A stretch of DNA of 64,000 nt from Pseudovibrio ascidiaceicola (lineage in GTDB: Bacteria > Pseudomonadota > Alphaproteobacteria > Rhizobiales > Stappiaceae): NCBI RefSeq assembly GCF_900114245.1, contig NZ_FOSK01000011.1:62001-126000 (forward strand). Direction: 5' to 3'. A model generated the notes under the pieces. It was not told where the DNA came from. It searched no databases and worked only from the letters and a program-made list of their open reading frames with translations. Below are positions 40,052 through 47,746 of the stretch, in pieces. Position 1 is the first letter of the stretch. Every line of letters starts with the position of its first letter. The translations under genes were made by a program, and so were the position numbers.

Positions 40052-40252
40052 ATGGGTACACTTCATGATCTCGTGACTGAGCGGTCTCGCAGGCAGCCCT
40101 TGCAGATACGTAGAGGCTTTGACCGTCAGGTTTCATCTGCCCAGATCCATATCTTCCCAGGTGTTTACAAAATGCCGTCGGGACTGGCCTGTGGGAGCAG
40201 AGTTGGCATCATTCGGGTTGTAGAAGAGCACTCGGAATACGAGAGGGACTAG
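40052..40252 (+). CDS. Small unknown protein (66 residues)
   Basis: A 66-residue basic ORF with AGAGGA placed before its ATG and a stop 55 bp before the next gene. The central SSAQIHIFPGVYKMPSG resembles a motif I recall from small alphaproteobacterial hypothetical proteins. No signal peptide or helix. It could be chance, but the ribosome site and position argue for a real gene. Confidence 0.5.
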   Translation: MGTLHDLVTERSRRQPLQIRRGFDRQVSSAQIHIFPGVYKMPSGLACGSRVGIIRVVEEHSEYERD

Positions 40253-40307
40253 CTTCCTACGTTTTTTGCCTGTATCTCCATTGCTGCAAGCAGTGGGATT
40301 GTGAGTC

Positions 40308-41150
40308 ATGGGCAAATTCGGGAAAACAGGGTTGATCAGCAAAGGCCGCACCTTTGCGACTTGTCTCCTACTTGTGTCTTCAACCAGCCTGCTGTTGTCT
40401 GCCTGCGCCAAGCCCACTGGAGATTTTGGCCGAGCAAAGCCCAATTTCCTTCATGATCGAGTTGCGTCAGATCTGGGCATGCTCTACCGCTATTCCCAAA
40501 AGCAGGACGTTTCCAACCTCAATTTGACAGATCAGGAAAATGAACTTCGTGATCGCGGATGGACACTGGTTGTGCCGCCGGCCTCTGAGGATTGGATTGG
40601 AGCCAACAAGGCTCAGTTGGAACGCCAAGGGTTTTTGAAAGATCCTTATGCTGCGATCAATCCATCAAACTACTACGTTTATCTGCGTTCGGATAAGTAC
40701 CGCTCTAGTGAAACGCGTTATACCCGCCTGATTGATGACATGAGGTCGGATCAGAAACTCCTGCTGCCGTTTTGTAAGATCGCTCGTCAGGTGCTGGTGA
40801 GTGATCATGAACGCCTTGAGGCACTGAACCGCCAAACTCAGGTGAACCCGCAGTTCGCGACGGGAGTAAAGGCGAGAGTGCGCGAGAATAAGTCCTTTGT
40901 GGATTGGGTGCTCCGTGCCACTGGTCGCCGTCTGCAGGCCTATCAGATCGCCATCAATGCGCTCGAAGTAGAAACCCCGTCTGCCCAGCAGATTTGGGAT
41001 GCGAGCAAAGGCTACGAGCAGCTGCGTCGCACCTACGAAGAGCTGCCATCCAAATGCTATGCCGAAGTTAAGCGTCCGGCCGAAAAGGTTGAGAAACCGT
41101 CTCGCATCTTTACCGGATGGGGTTTAGAAAGCGCTGCTCCGCAAAAATAG
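40308..41150 (+). CDS. Conserved outer-membrane-type lipoprotein
   Basis: A 280-residue protein with a long lipoprotein signal (hydrophobic segment ending LLSAC, lipid Cys near residue 33). The mature part is charged and mostly helical, with LTDQENELRDRGWTLVVPP near 75, RYTRLIDDMRSDQKLLLPF near 138 and LPSKCYAEVKRPAEKVEKP near the end. No catalytic motif is seen. I think it is an uncharacterised rhizobial-type family. It converges with the DUF1254/PBP1A group. Confidence 0.75.
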   Translation: MGKFGKTGLISKGRTFATCLLLVSSTSLLLSACAKPTGDFGRAKPNFLHDRVASDLGMLYRYSQKQDVSNLNLTDQENELRDRGWTLVVPPASEDWIGANKAQLERQGFLKDPYAAINPSNYYVYLRSDKYRSSETRYTRLIDDMRSDQKLLLPFCKIARQVLVSDHERLEALNRQTQVNPQFATGVKARVRENKSFVDWVLRATGRRLQAYQIAINALEVETPSAQQIWDASKGYEQLRRTYEELPSKCYAEVKRPAEKVEKPSRIFTGWGLESAAPQK

Positions 41151-41164
41151 CTGGAAGGTTTGCT

Positions 41165-41755
41165 CTAAATCTTTGGCAGATCAGAGCAAGTTGCGGATCG
41201 TAGCGCTGCTGAGATCTGTGGCAGATACGCATTGGACGGTGCAAAGGCGCGGAACAACGCAAACCCCTTCAGCTCATTCGTCTCAACCACAATCATCTCT
41301 TCCAGATCTTCTGGCGGGTTTTCGCGCAGTATCGAAAGCTGCTGTGGTGTCAACACCAGCATGCGCACTGCTTCGCCTTCAGACGTCTTGTCATTCAGAC
41401 TGTAAGTCACCTGTCCCTTTTCATTAAACAGGCCAAGTGACCAGAACGGAGAGGGAGCAAATGCGTTCACAATCAGTGGCCCATTTTCGAGGGAATAACG
41501 ACAGATCGCATGGCGCATAGATGGGTCGAGATCTGGCAGCGGCTCACTGCGTGGTAGGATCGGTGGCAGCATCTGAAAACTGCGGTCCGCGCCAAAGCTG
41601 CCAACGCGCTCATAAGGAGAATGCGGAACGTAAGCGGGAACGCTCAAAACAATGGCCACATGAATTATCCCCGCGACGAGCAAACCACCCATGCCCCACA
41701 AAATCCAGCGCGGGGAAATGTAAAGGTCCTGCAGTTTTTTGAGGAGATCATTCAT
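41165..41755 (-). CDS. Membrane-anchored protein, DUF1254-like
   Basis: A 196-residue protein with one N-terminal helix (WILWGMGGLLVAGIIHVAIV near residue 20) and a periplasmic domain. RHAICRYSLENGPLIVNA near 85 and SPFWSLGLFNEKGQVTYSLN near 105 resemble DUF1254-type proteins that pair with DUF1214 in rhizobia; the family name is from memory. ATG 41755 overlaps the DUF1214 stop (ATGA), so it is translated with its partner. Confidence 0.6.
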   Translation of the reverse strand: MNDLLKKLQDLYISPRWILWGMGGLLVAGIIHVAIVLSVPAYVPHSPYERVGSFGADRSFQMLPPILPRSEPLPDLDPSMRHAICRYSLENGPLIVNAFAPSPFWSLGLFNEKGQVTYSLNDKTSEGEAVRMLVLTPQQLSILRENPPEDLEEMIVVETNELKGFALFRAFAPSNAYLPQISAALRSATCSDLPKI

Positions 41756-42453
41756 TTGCAACTCACCAATTCAACAGCGGGCATCACTGGGGCACTCAAA
41801 CCGGCACCCGTGGTATAGGGGATATCGTAAAGACGCATGGCAAACACCAGCCCGTTACTCCCCCCAGTTGGCAGCCAGTTCCCTGGCCGCGCTTCAGGCG
41901 AAACCTGAATTGCAAACGCACCTGTGTGATCCGTCAAAATGCCATGGCTATGCAAGGAGGCGCGGCCAGCATCGGTCGCAAGCAGCTCCAGCGCGTTGTT
42001 CAAAGCCGTGATGGTCCAAAGCCGGGTAGAAGGCACCTTACCCGCAATTCGGTAATTGCACTGGGGGTCTAGCGCCCGTCCGCTGTCATCAAAGGCAGCG
42101 TAAAATGCAATGCCTTCACCACTTCCAAGCGGCACTCGCCCGGTTCGTGCAAAGATCGCCGTACTGTAAGGATCACTGTCGATCGTTCCCGCATGCGGGT
42201 GTGCTACCCACACGCCACTCTCCAGTGCGCTGAACGGTGAACCTCTGTTGAGCGACAGATAAGCACTGCCTATCCCCACGATCAAAGCGATCATGATGGA
42301 GAATAAAAACGGCCCGAATGAGAAAAACGGCGCTTTGAAAAGCAATGGCGAAATATGAGGCCAAGGCTTTTGCCAGGAGGTTTCTCCATCAAAAATCTGG
42401 GTGGTTTCTGGCTCGCGAACCGCCACCAAAGGCATGTGAGGGGTGTGTGTCAT
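41752..42453 (-). CDS. DUF1214 domain membrane-anchored protein
   Basis: A 233-residue protein with an N-terminal transmembrane helix (FFSFGPFLFSIMIALIVGIG near residue 44) and a C-terminal DUF1214 domain: IAGKVPSTRLWTITALN near 130 and ARPGNWLPTGGSNGLVFAMR near 185. DUF1214 elsewhere often sits in one chain with DUF1254; here the two are separate, each with its own anchor. It overlaps the PBP1A stop and the DUF1254-like start by 4 bp, so the trio is coupled and likely acts at the cell wall, an inference from context. Confidence 0.75.
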   Translation of the reverse strand: MTHTPHMPLVAVREPETTQIFDGETSWQKPWPHISPLLFKAPFFSFGPFLFSIMIALIVGIGSAYLSLNRGSPFSALESGVWVAHPHAGTIDSDPYSTAIFARTGRVPLGSGEGIAFYAAFDDSGRALDPQCNYRIAGKVPSTRLWTITALNNALELLATDAGRASLHSHGILTDHTGAFAIQVSPEARPGNWLPTGGSNGLVFAMRLYDIPYTTGAGLSAPVMPAVELVSCK

Positions 42454-44687
42454 CGGGTATAAGTCACATCCGCCTTTGTGTCAGAGCCCAGTTGGGCCTG
42501 CACGTTTGACTGAGAAATACTGTTGAATGGAAGTGCACGCAGCCGTTTCCCAAGCGCTTCCAGAACTTGCTGAGACGTTCTGTTGAGCAGCTCTGGCGGG
42601 CCAGTAATCTCAACATCACTAAGACCGTTTGCGGCAATAACATCCTTACCTTCTGGCGGCTCCACACCGGGCATAGCTTTTAGCTCCAACCCCTGGTGCG
42701 CATACTTCATAAAGTTGCCCCAGGTCATCGCAGGTAAGCTACCACCGGTCATGCGGCGCGAGGAAGAAAAGTCATCGTTTCCATACCAGACCGCAGCCGC
42801 AAGATTGCCTGTGTATCCAATAAACCAGGCGTCACGATAGGCCTGCGTTGTGCCCGTCTTTCCTGCCGCAGTTATTCCCTCCAGCCGGGCGCGTCGTCCA
42901 GTGCCGCGTTCCACCACGTTTACCAGGATGTCATTCATCATCGCCACCTTATCAAACGGCAGAATGCGCAGAGAAGGGCCAGCATCACGGTCATGATTGT
43001 AAAGCAACTCACCTTTGGAGTTGCGCAACTCTAAGACGGCGTAAGGATCAACCTTCTTCCCGCCAGCTGCGAAAGCCGCATAGGAACTTGTCATATCCAG
43101 AACCGTCACTTCAGAGACACCAAGCGGCATCGCGCGTGTAATCCGCAGCTCGCTGTTGATGCCCATCATATAGGCTGTGGTTGCAATCTTATCGCGCCCG
43201 ATGGCTTGTGCCAGACGAACAGGAATGGTGTTGATTGACTTGGTCAAGGCCGTTTTCAGCGTCACGGCGCCCGCATAGCTGCGGGTATAATTGCGTGGGC
43301 TCCAGCCGCCGATGTTGACCGGACGATCGGGGACAACACTCTCGCTTTCATATCCATTCAGGAAGGCCGTCATATACACAAATGGTTTGAAAGATGAACC
43401 TGGCTGGCGAAGTGCATCTGTCGCTCTGTTGAACTGGCTTTCATCATAATCACGCCCACCAACCATAGAGCGCACAGCGCCTTCGGTGGTGATAACTGTC
43501 ATGGCTGCTTCTTCAACGCCGTAACGTTTGCCGTATTGGCGCAAGGTGCTTTCGATTTGGTTGGTAGCTTCCCGCTGCAGGCCCGGATCAAGCGTGGTGC
43601 GAACGGAAATAACTCTGTCATTACTGAGCTCCGGGTACTGTTCCGCTAGGTCTTTCACCTGCTCGAACGCCCAATCGAGGAAGTGATCCGGAGCCTGACT
43701 TTTGCTCCGGTCAATCGCCTCGGCCGGATTACGCCGGGCGCCAATAACTTGTCCCTCAGTCATGAAGCCAGCTTGCACGATATTCGTCAGCACCTCATTG
43801 GCGCGGGCACGGGCCGAGGGCAGGTTTTTATGCGGGGCATACTTGGAAGGGGCCTTATAAAGCCCTGCTAACATTGCAGCTTCTGCCAGCGAAATTTCGC
43901 GTACGTCTTTGCCGAAGTAAAATTCTGAAGCGGCTGCAACGCCAAATGTCCCGCCACCCATATAGGCGCGATCGAGGTATAATTTGAGAATTTCTCGCTT
44001 CGTCAGGTTCATCTCAAGCCATAAGGCGAGATAAGCCTCTTTGATTTTGCGTTGTAATGTGCGTTCGTTTGAAAGGAACAGGTTTTTTGCGAGCTGCTGT
44101 GTAATCGACGAGCCACCCTGCACAACAGAACGTGCTTTTATGTTGGCAACCATGGCGCGGAAGGTACCAACAAAGTCAATTCCCAAGTGATCAAAAAACC
44201 GTCTGTCCTCGGTAGCAAGAGTGGCCTGGATCACGTGATCAGGAATTTCATCCAGCGGAATTTTGTCGTTCAGCAAAATGCCACGTTTACCGATCGGGTT
44301 CCCGAACCGGTCAAAAAAGCTGACAGAAAAGTCAGAGGTGGTTTTCCAGTCAGAGCGTTCCGTTGCTTTAAAGGCGGGCTGCGCGAAGGTCAGCACAATC
44401 AGAAAGCCGAACGCGCAATAGGTCAGCCCTTCAGAAGCAAGCCCTGCAACAAACTTGGAGGGACCGCGTAGAGAGAACCGGCGCATGAAGGCCGAGTACT
44501 CACGAAAGAAGACCCCAAGAAACTGGGAGGTGTGCCAAAGCGCAGAATCCAGCCATGCATCGGTTGCAAGCATCCGCTGAGATAGATCCTGAAGGGTAAA
44601 AGATCGCTCCTTACCCTTTTTTTTCACATTTTCAGCAGAATTTTCCGTGACATTCTGCTTTTCGCTGTTATCAGAGTTCTCTTCCAA
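42450..44687 (-). CDS. PBP1A-type bifunctional penicillin-binding protein
   Basis: A protein of about 745 residues that polymerises and cross-links peptidoglycan. After a cytoplasmic tail and one transmembrane helix, the GT51 domain shows TLATEDRRFFDHLGID (catalytic Glu near 152) and GGSSITQQLAKNLFLS. The transpeptidase domain has SSFK near 430, SIN near 488 and KTG near 612. The called start is TTG with only a weak ribosome site; there is no upstream ATG or GTG before a stop, so the true start could be internal. It is first of a coupled three-gene run with the DUF1214 and DUF1254 proteins. Confidence 0.92.
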   Translation of the reverse strand: MEENSDNSEKQNVTENSAENVKKKGKERSFTLQDLSQRMLATDAWLDSALWHTSQFLGVFFREYSAFMRRFSLRGPSKFVAGLASEGLTYCAFGFLIVLTFAQPAFKATERSDWKTTSDFSVSFFDRFGNPIGKRGILLNDKIPLDEIPDHVIQATLATEDRRFFDHLGIDFVGTFRAMVANIKARSVVQGGSSITQQLAKNLFLSNERTLQRKIKEAYLALWLEMNLTKREILKLYLDRAYMGGGTFGVAAASEFYFGKDVREISLAEAAMLAGLYKAPSKYAPHKNLPSARARANEVLTNIVQAGFMTEGQVIGARRNPAEAIDRSKSQAPDHFLDWAFEQVKDLAEQYPELSNDRVISVRTTLDPGLQREATNQIESTLRQYGKRYGVEEAAMTVITTEGAVRSMVGGRDYDESQFNRATDALRQPGSSFKPFVYMTAFLNGYESESVVPDRPVNIGGWSPRNYTRSYAGAVTLKTALTKSINTIPVRLAQAIGRDKIATTAYMMGINSELRITRAMPLGVSEVTVLDMTSSYAAFAAGGKKVDPYAVLELRNSKGELLYNHDRDAGPSLRILPFDKVAMMNDILVNVVERGTGRRARLEGITAAGKTGTTQAYRDAWFIGYTGNLAAAVWYGNDDFSSSRRMTGGSLPAMTWGNFMKYAHQGLELKAMPGVEPPEGKDVIAANGLSDVEITGPPELLNRTSQQVLEALGKRLRALPFNSISQSNVQAQLGSDTKADVTYTR

Positions 44688-44814
44688 ACTGATTACCCGT
44701 AGTACCGGTCACTCCCCTGAATGCGCAAAGGGGGACAATGAACCAAACCGAAGAACTAGCTAAGCGACATCCTCGCGATATTCCCATCGGAATTTTGCAA
44801 TGAGAACGACATAA

Positions 44815-45294
44815 ATGGTATCCGTAAACTCTGAGAGTCATCGCCCTTTCTGGCAGACCAAAACCCTAGATGAGATGACCCATGAAGAATGGGAGTCTCT
44901 CTGTGATGGATGTGGACGCTGCTGTCTGAACAAGCTTGAAGATTGGGACACAGGCGCAATCTACTGGACAAACGTCGCGTGCACTCTGCTGGATGGAACC
45001 ACATGTAGGTGCAAAAACTATGAACAGCGCTTCGACACTGTGCCCGATTGCGTACAGCTTTCGCCGGAAACTGTAAGAACTTTGAAATGGTTACCGCCAA
45101 CATGTGCGTATCGTCTAATCCGTGAGGGCAGGGATCTGTACTGGTGGCATCCGCTTGTTTCAAAAGATCCGCAGAGCGTGCATGACGCCGGAATCTCAGT
45201 CCAAGACAAAACCATCAGCGAAGATGGAATGGAGCCAGAAGAGTTCGAAAACTATCTCGTCGACTGGCCGGATGAGGAATACACCAAAGACTGA
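44815..45294 (+). CDS. YcgN-family cysteine-cluster protein (UPF0260)
   Basis: A 159-residue UPF0260 protein. Its signature cysteines are in [18 protein letters not shown] near residue 31, followed by [18 protein letters not shown] and PDCVQL. These could bind a metal or Fe-S cluster; function is unknown. It diverges from PBP1A and is followed by a terminator. Confidence 0.88.
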   Translation: MVSVNSESHRPFWQTKTLDEMTHEEWESLCDGCGRCCLNKLEDWDTGAIYWTNVACTLLDGTTCRCKNYEQRFDTVPDCVQLSPETVRTLKWLPPTCAYRLIREGRDLYWWHPLVSKDPQSVHDAGISVQDKTISEDGMEPEEFENYLVDWPDEEYTKD

Positions 45295-45377
45295 TCCTGC
45301 AAAATATGTTTATTTTCAATTACTTCTCCACAGGTGAGAAGCGGGTATAAGTCAAAATTCAAAGCAATTGTAAAGCC

Positions 45378-45407
45378 AGCGCAGTGCCTCAGGGCCTGCG
45401 CTTTTTT
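45378..45407 (+). terminator. Rho-independent terminator after the YcgN-type gene
   Basis: AGCGCAG and CTGCGCT form a 7-bp stem around an 11-base loop, followed by five or six Ts, 84 bases past the stop. Confidence 0.8.
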
Positions 45408-45526
45408 GAATGTCTCATCAAAGCCTTACAGCTTTCTTTATTTAAAGTTGAACGAGTTTCAATCCTAACGTGAAACGGGGATAAGTGTCCATGCCTCTTT
45501 GGGTGACTTGGCTTAGGAATATAATC

Positions 45527-45555
45527 TTGACAGCGCACCGTTGTTTTGATAGGGT
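45527..45555 (+). promoter_or_regulatory. Sigma-70-type promoter upstream of the GTA
   Basis: TTGACA (45527-45532) and TAGGGT (45550-45555) are 17 bp apart. The -35 box is consensus and the -10 box is moderate. It would start transcription near 45562, about 190 bp before the first GTA gene. Confidence 0.5.
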
Positions 45556-45561
45556 TTGGGC

Positions 45562-45671
45562 ATGCTAGAGAAAGTGTGACGGTGCCTGCAGAGGCAATTC
45601 AACTCTTTCTATCTGCACTACATTTTAGAGAATTTACCAGCTGCTCCTTGTCTCAATGGGCGGCTTTTTTT
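45562..45671 (+). ncRNA. Candidate small RNA or GTA leader RNA ending in a terminator
   Basis: Between the promoter above and a hairpin plus T run lie about 110 bases. Inside are AGAAAG...CTTTCT and the mini-hairpin TGCCT-GCAG-AGGCA. At the end GCTGCTC (45640-45646) pairs with GGGCGGC (45658-45664, two G-U pairs), followed by seven Ts (45665-45671). The terminal hairpin includes CTCCTTG, an anti-Shine-Dalgarno-like sequence common in alphaproteobacterial small RNAs. It could be a free small RNA or an attenuator for the GTA operon. Confidence 0.45.
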
Positions 45672-45675
45672 GTGC

Positions 45676-45737
45676 CTAAAGCGTATCGCCGAAAAGTGGG
45701 TACCGGTTTTCGAACAACGATACGCAAACAGCTTTAG
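45676..45737. repeat. Mosaic palindromic repeat, copy 2 (RIME-like)
   Basis: Module A (45681-45725) runs from GCGTATCGCCGAAAAGTG to ACGATACGC with GTACCGGTT in the middle. Here it is enclosed by CTAAAGC (45676) and GCTTTAG (45737 end), in place of the module B of copies 1 and 3. It ends 14 bp before the terS start and may affect its leader. Confidence 0.8.
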
Positions 45738-45751
45738 CGGCAGGAGGAACG

Positions 45752-46264
45752 ATGGTGGAGGAGCAAGAGCCTCAACAAGAGGATGAGCAGGCAGCACGAC
45801 TGCGTGTGCCATTAGAGGTCTGGCAGGTTGTTCGCCGCATGGTGGAAGAAGAAGCCATCTCAATTGCGGATATTGCCCGCAAAACAGGCCTGCCGAGCAG
45901 CACTATTACCACCAAGATCAAACGGGAAGGATGGCTGCGGAAGTGGGAACTGGCGCAGGAGCTTGCCAGCTCTAAGCCAGAAGAACGCAAGCGCCTGATC
46001 GCTCGTCTCTATGCTGCCTTCGAAAAGCAGGTCAGCACACTGGAAGCCAAACTGAAAAAGCTAAGTGGTGATCCGCAATCAGCTGCGGGTGAGATGGATG
46101 CTACGGCAAAAGCCATTACCAGCCTCGCCAAGACGCTGGATATGTTGATCGAGCTGCAGCAAGCACACGGTGAGGACAGCACAGAAGAGGTGAGTGATGA
46201 CCAGATGCGACAACAGCTTTCGCAGCGCATTGAAAGCTTGTGTGGCGCAGGGCAAACTCCATGA
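45752..46264 (+). CDS. terS: GTA g1, small terminase subunit
   Basis: A 170-residue protein in the g1 position of an RcGTA-type cluster. An N-terminal helix-turn-helix (ISIADIARKTGLPSSTITTK near residue 36) is followed by long charged helices (FEKQVSTLEAKLKKL near 90) suited to oligomer formation, as in small terminases. It would recognise DNA for packaging; RcGTA packages DNA with little specificity. AGGAGGA precedes the ATG. Its 3' end overlaps the large terminase by 68 bp. Confidence 0.8.
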   Translation: MVEEQEPQQEDEQAARLRVPLEVWQVVRRMVEEEAISIADIARKTGLPSSTITTKIKREGWLRKWELAQELASSKPEERKRLIARLYAAFEKQVSTLEAKLKKLSGDPQSAAGEMDATAKAITSLAKTLDMLIELQQAHGEDSTEEVSDDQMRQQLSQRIESLCGAGQTP

Positions 46265-47528
46265 CTTTGTAGCCACCCTGAATAAGAGTGAACTGAGTTA
46301 TCTTCAATATAACTGGCAGGTGTTCGCACACGCCCATCAATGCCCGCCAGATGGAAGCTGGTCCACGTGGCTGCTCATGGGCGGACGCGGTGCAGGCAAA
46401 ACCAGAGCAGGGGCAGAGTGGGTCAGAGGCAAGGTTGCAGGGGAAGCGTGGAGTGGTCCAACCGCAGGCAATATCGCTCTGGTCGGGCAAACCTATGCAG
46501 ATGTGCGGGAGGTGATGATCGAGGGTGTTTCTGGTCTGCTCGCCGTCCATCCGGCAAGTCAGAAGCCTCAGTGGAATCCAAGCCGTCGCAGGTTGGAATG
46601 GGCGAACGGAGCTGTTGCGCGGGCATTCTCCTCAGAGGATCCGGAAGCGCTGCGCGGCCCTCAATTTGACGCCGCCTGGTGTGATGAAGCAGGCAAGTGG
46701 AGCAATGCGACCCAGACCTTTGATATGCTCCAGTTCGGTCTGCGTCTGGGGATGCAGCCACAGCAATTGGTGACGACAACGCCTAAGTCGACTCCGCTAT
46801 TGAAACTGCTGCTGCAGGATAAAGGCACTGTGGTGACCAAGGCTGGCACGAAAGCGAATGCCGCCTTTCTGGCAGAGGTTTTTCTGCAACAAATGACAGA
46901 GCGGTATGGCGGCACACGGCTCGGTAGGCAGGAGCTGGATGGCGAGCTGATTGAAGACCGGGAAGATGCGTTGTTCGCCCGTAAATGGTTTGAGATGGGC
47001 CGGGTAAGAGATGTGCCTGAACTTCAGCGCATCGTGGTTGCTGTGGACCCGCCAGCCACATCGGGCAGGACTGCAGATTCCTGTGGCATCGTTGCAGCAG
47101 GTACCACAGAGGCAGGCGACCTGTATGTCTTGCGAGACCGAACCGCACAAGGCCTGCGACCCGCCTTATGGGCTGAACATGCCATCAAGCTCTATCATGA
47201 GCTGGAGGCCGACTGCCTGCTAGCGGAGGTCAATCAGGGCGGTGAGATGGTGCATGAGGTCATTGAAAGTGTTGATGCCAGCGTGCCGGTAAAGTCCGTC
47301 CACGCGACAAAAAGCAAACGCCGCAGAGCTGAGCCGGTCGCCCTGCTATACGAGCAAGGGCGCGTTCATCACTGCGGTGTTTTTCCTGAGTTGGAAGATG
47401 AACTCTCCGACTTTGGAGTTGGTGGACTGAGCAACGGAAGATCACCCGATCGGCTGGATGCACTGGTTTGGGCCATGACAGAACTCAACCGCCGCCCGGC
47501 AGGCAAACCACGCCTGCGCAAACTGTAA
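46197..47528 (+). CDS. terL: GTA g2, large terminase (DNA-packaging ATPase)
   Basis: A 443-residue terminase. The ATPase Walker A-like motif GGRGAGKTRAGAEWV is near residue 61 and a Walker B-type region (DAAWCDEAGKW) near 158. The RNaseH-like nuclease domain shows VAVDPPATSG near 280 and the acidic ends DRLDALVWAM near 425. It drives DNA into proheads and cuts it. The start (GTG 46194 or ATG 46197) lies inside terS. A repeat element separates it from the portal gene. Confidence 0.9.
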   Translation: MTRCDNSFRSALKACVAQGKLHDFVATLNKSELSYLQYNWQVFAHAHQCPPDGSWSTWLLMGGRGAGKTRAGAEWVRGKVAGEAWSGPTAGNIALVGQTYADVREVMIEGVSGLLAVHPASQKPQWNPSRRRLEWANGAVARAFSSEDPEALRGPQFDAAWCDEAGKWSNATQTFDMLQFGLRLGMQPQQLVTTTPKSTPLLKLLLQDKGTVVTKAGTKANAAFLAEVFLQQMTERYGGTRLGRQELDGELIEDREDALFARKWFEMGRVRDVPELQRIVVAVDPPATSGRTADSCGIVAAGTTEAGDLYVLRDRTAQGLRPALWAEHAIKLYHELEADCLLAEVNQGGEMVHEVIESVDASVPVKSVHATKSKRRRAEPVALLYEQGRVHHCGVFPELEDELSDFGVGGLSNGRSPDRLDALVWAMTELNRRPAGKPRLRKL

Positions 47529-47591
47529 AAACACTAATAATCTGAAGGGTTAGCTCGTAAATTTGAATCTGTTTGTGAGGATTAGCCCTCC

Positions 47592-47690
47592 GTGTATCGC
47601 CGAAAAGTGGGAACCGGTTTTCGGATAAGGATACGCGAGAAAATGAGTTAAAGCTGTTTATCAAGGCAGACCAAAAGCAAACAGCTTTTG
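47592..47690. repeat. Mosaic palindromic repeat, copy 3 (RIME-like), inside the GTA operon
   Basis: Module A (47592-47636) differs from copy 1 at few positions and ends GGATACGC. Module B is AAAGCTGTTT (47651-47660) with its complement AAACAGCTTT (47680-47689). It fills most of the 218-bp gap between the large terminase and the portal, the longest internal gap of the cluster, and would be transcribed as two strong hairpins. Confidence 0.8.
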
Positions 47691-47746
47691 TGCACTCAAA
47701 TACATGAATCAAAACATTAAGTTAGAGCGAAAAGGACTCTGATCTC

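Larger units (their letters stand above)
45295..45751. other. 457-bp region before the GTA operon
   Basis: It holds, in order, the YcgN terminator, a strong promoter-like pair, a short transcribed-looking unit ending in a terminator hairpin, and a mosaic repeat before terS. Open frames in it have no coding character. This is where GTA expression is likely set. Confidence 0.55.

Noticed and set aside
45546-45737. 63-codon frame before terS
   Set aside because: It covers the candidate small RNA terminator and the mosaic repeat, so coding is unlikely.
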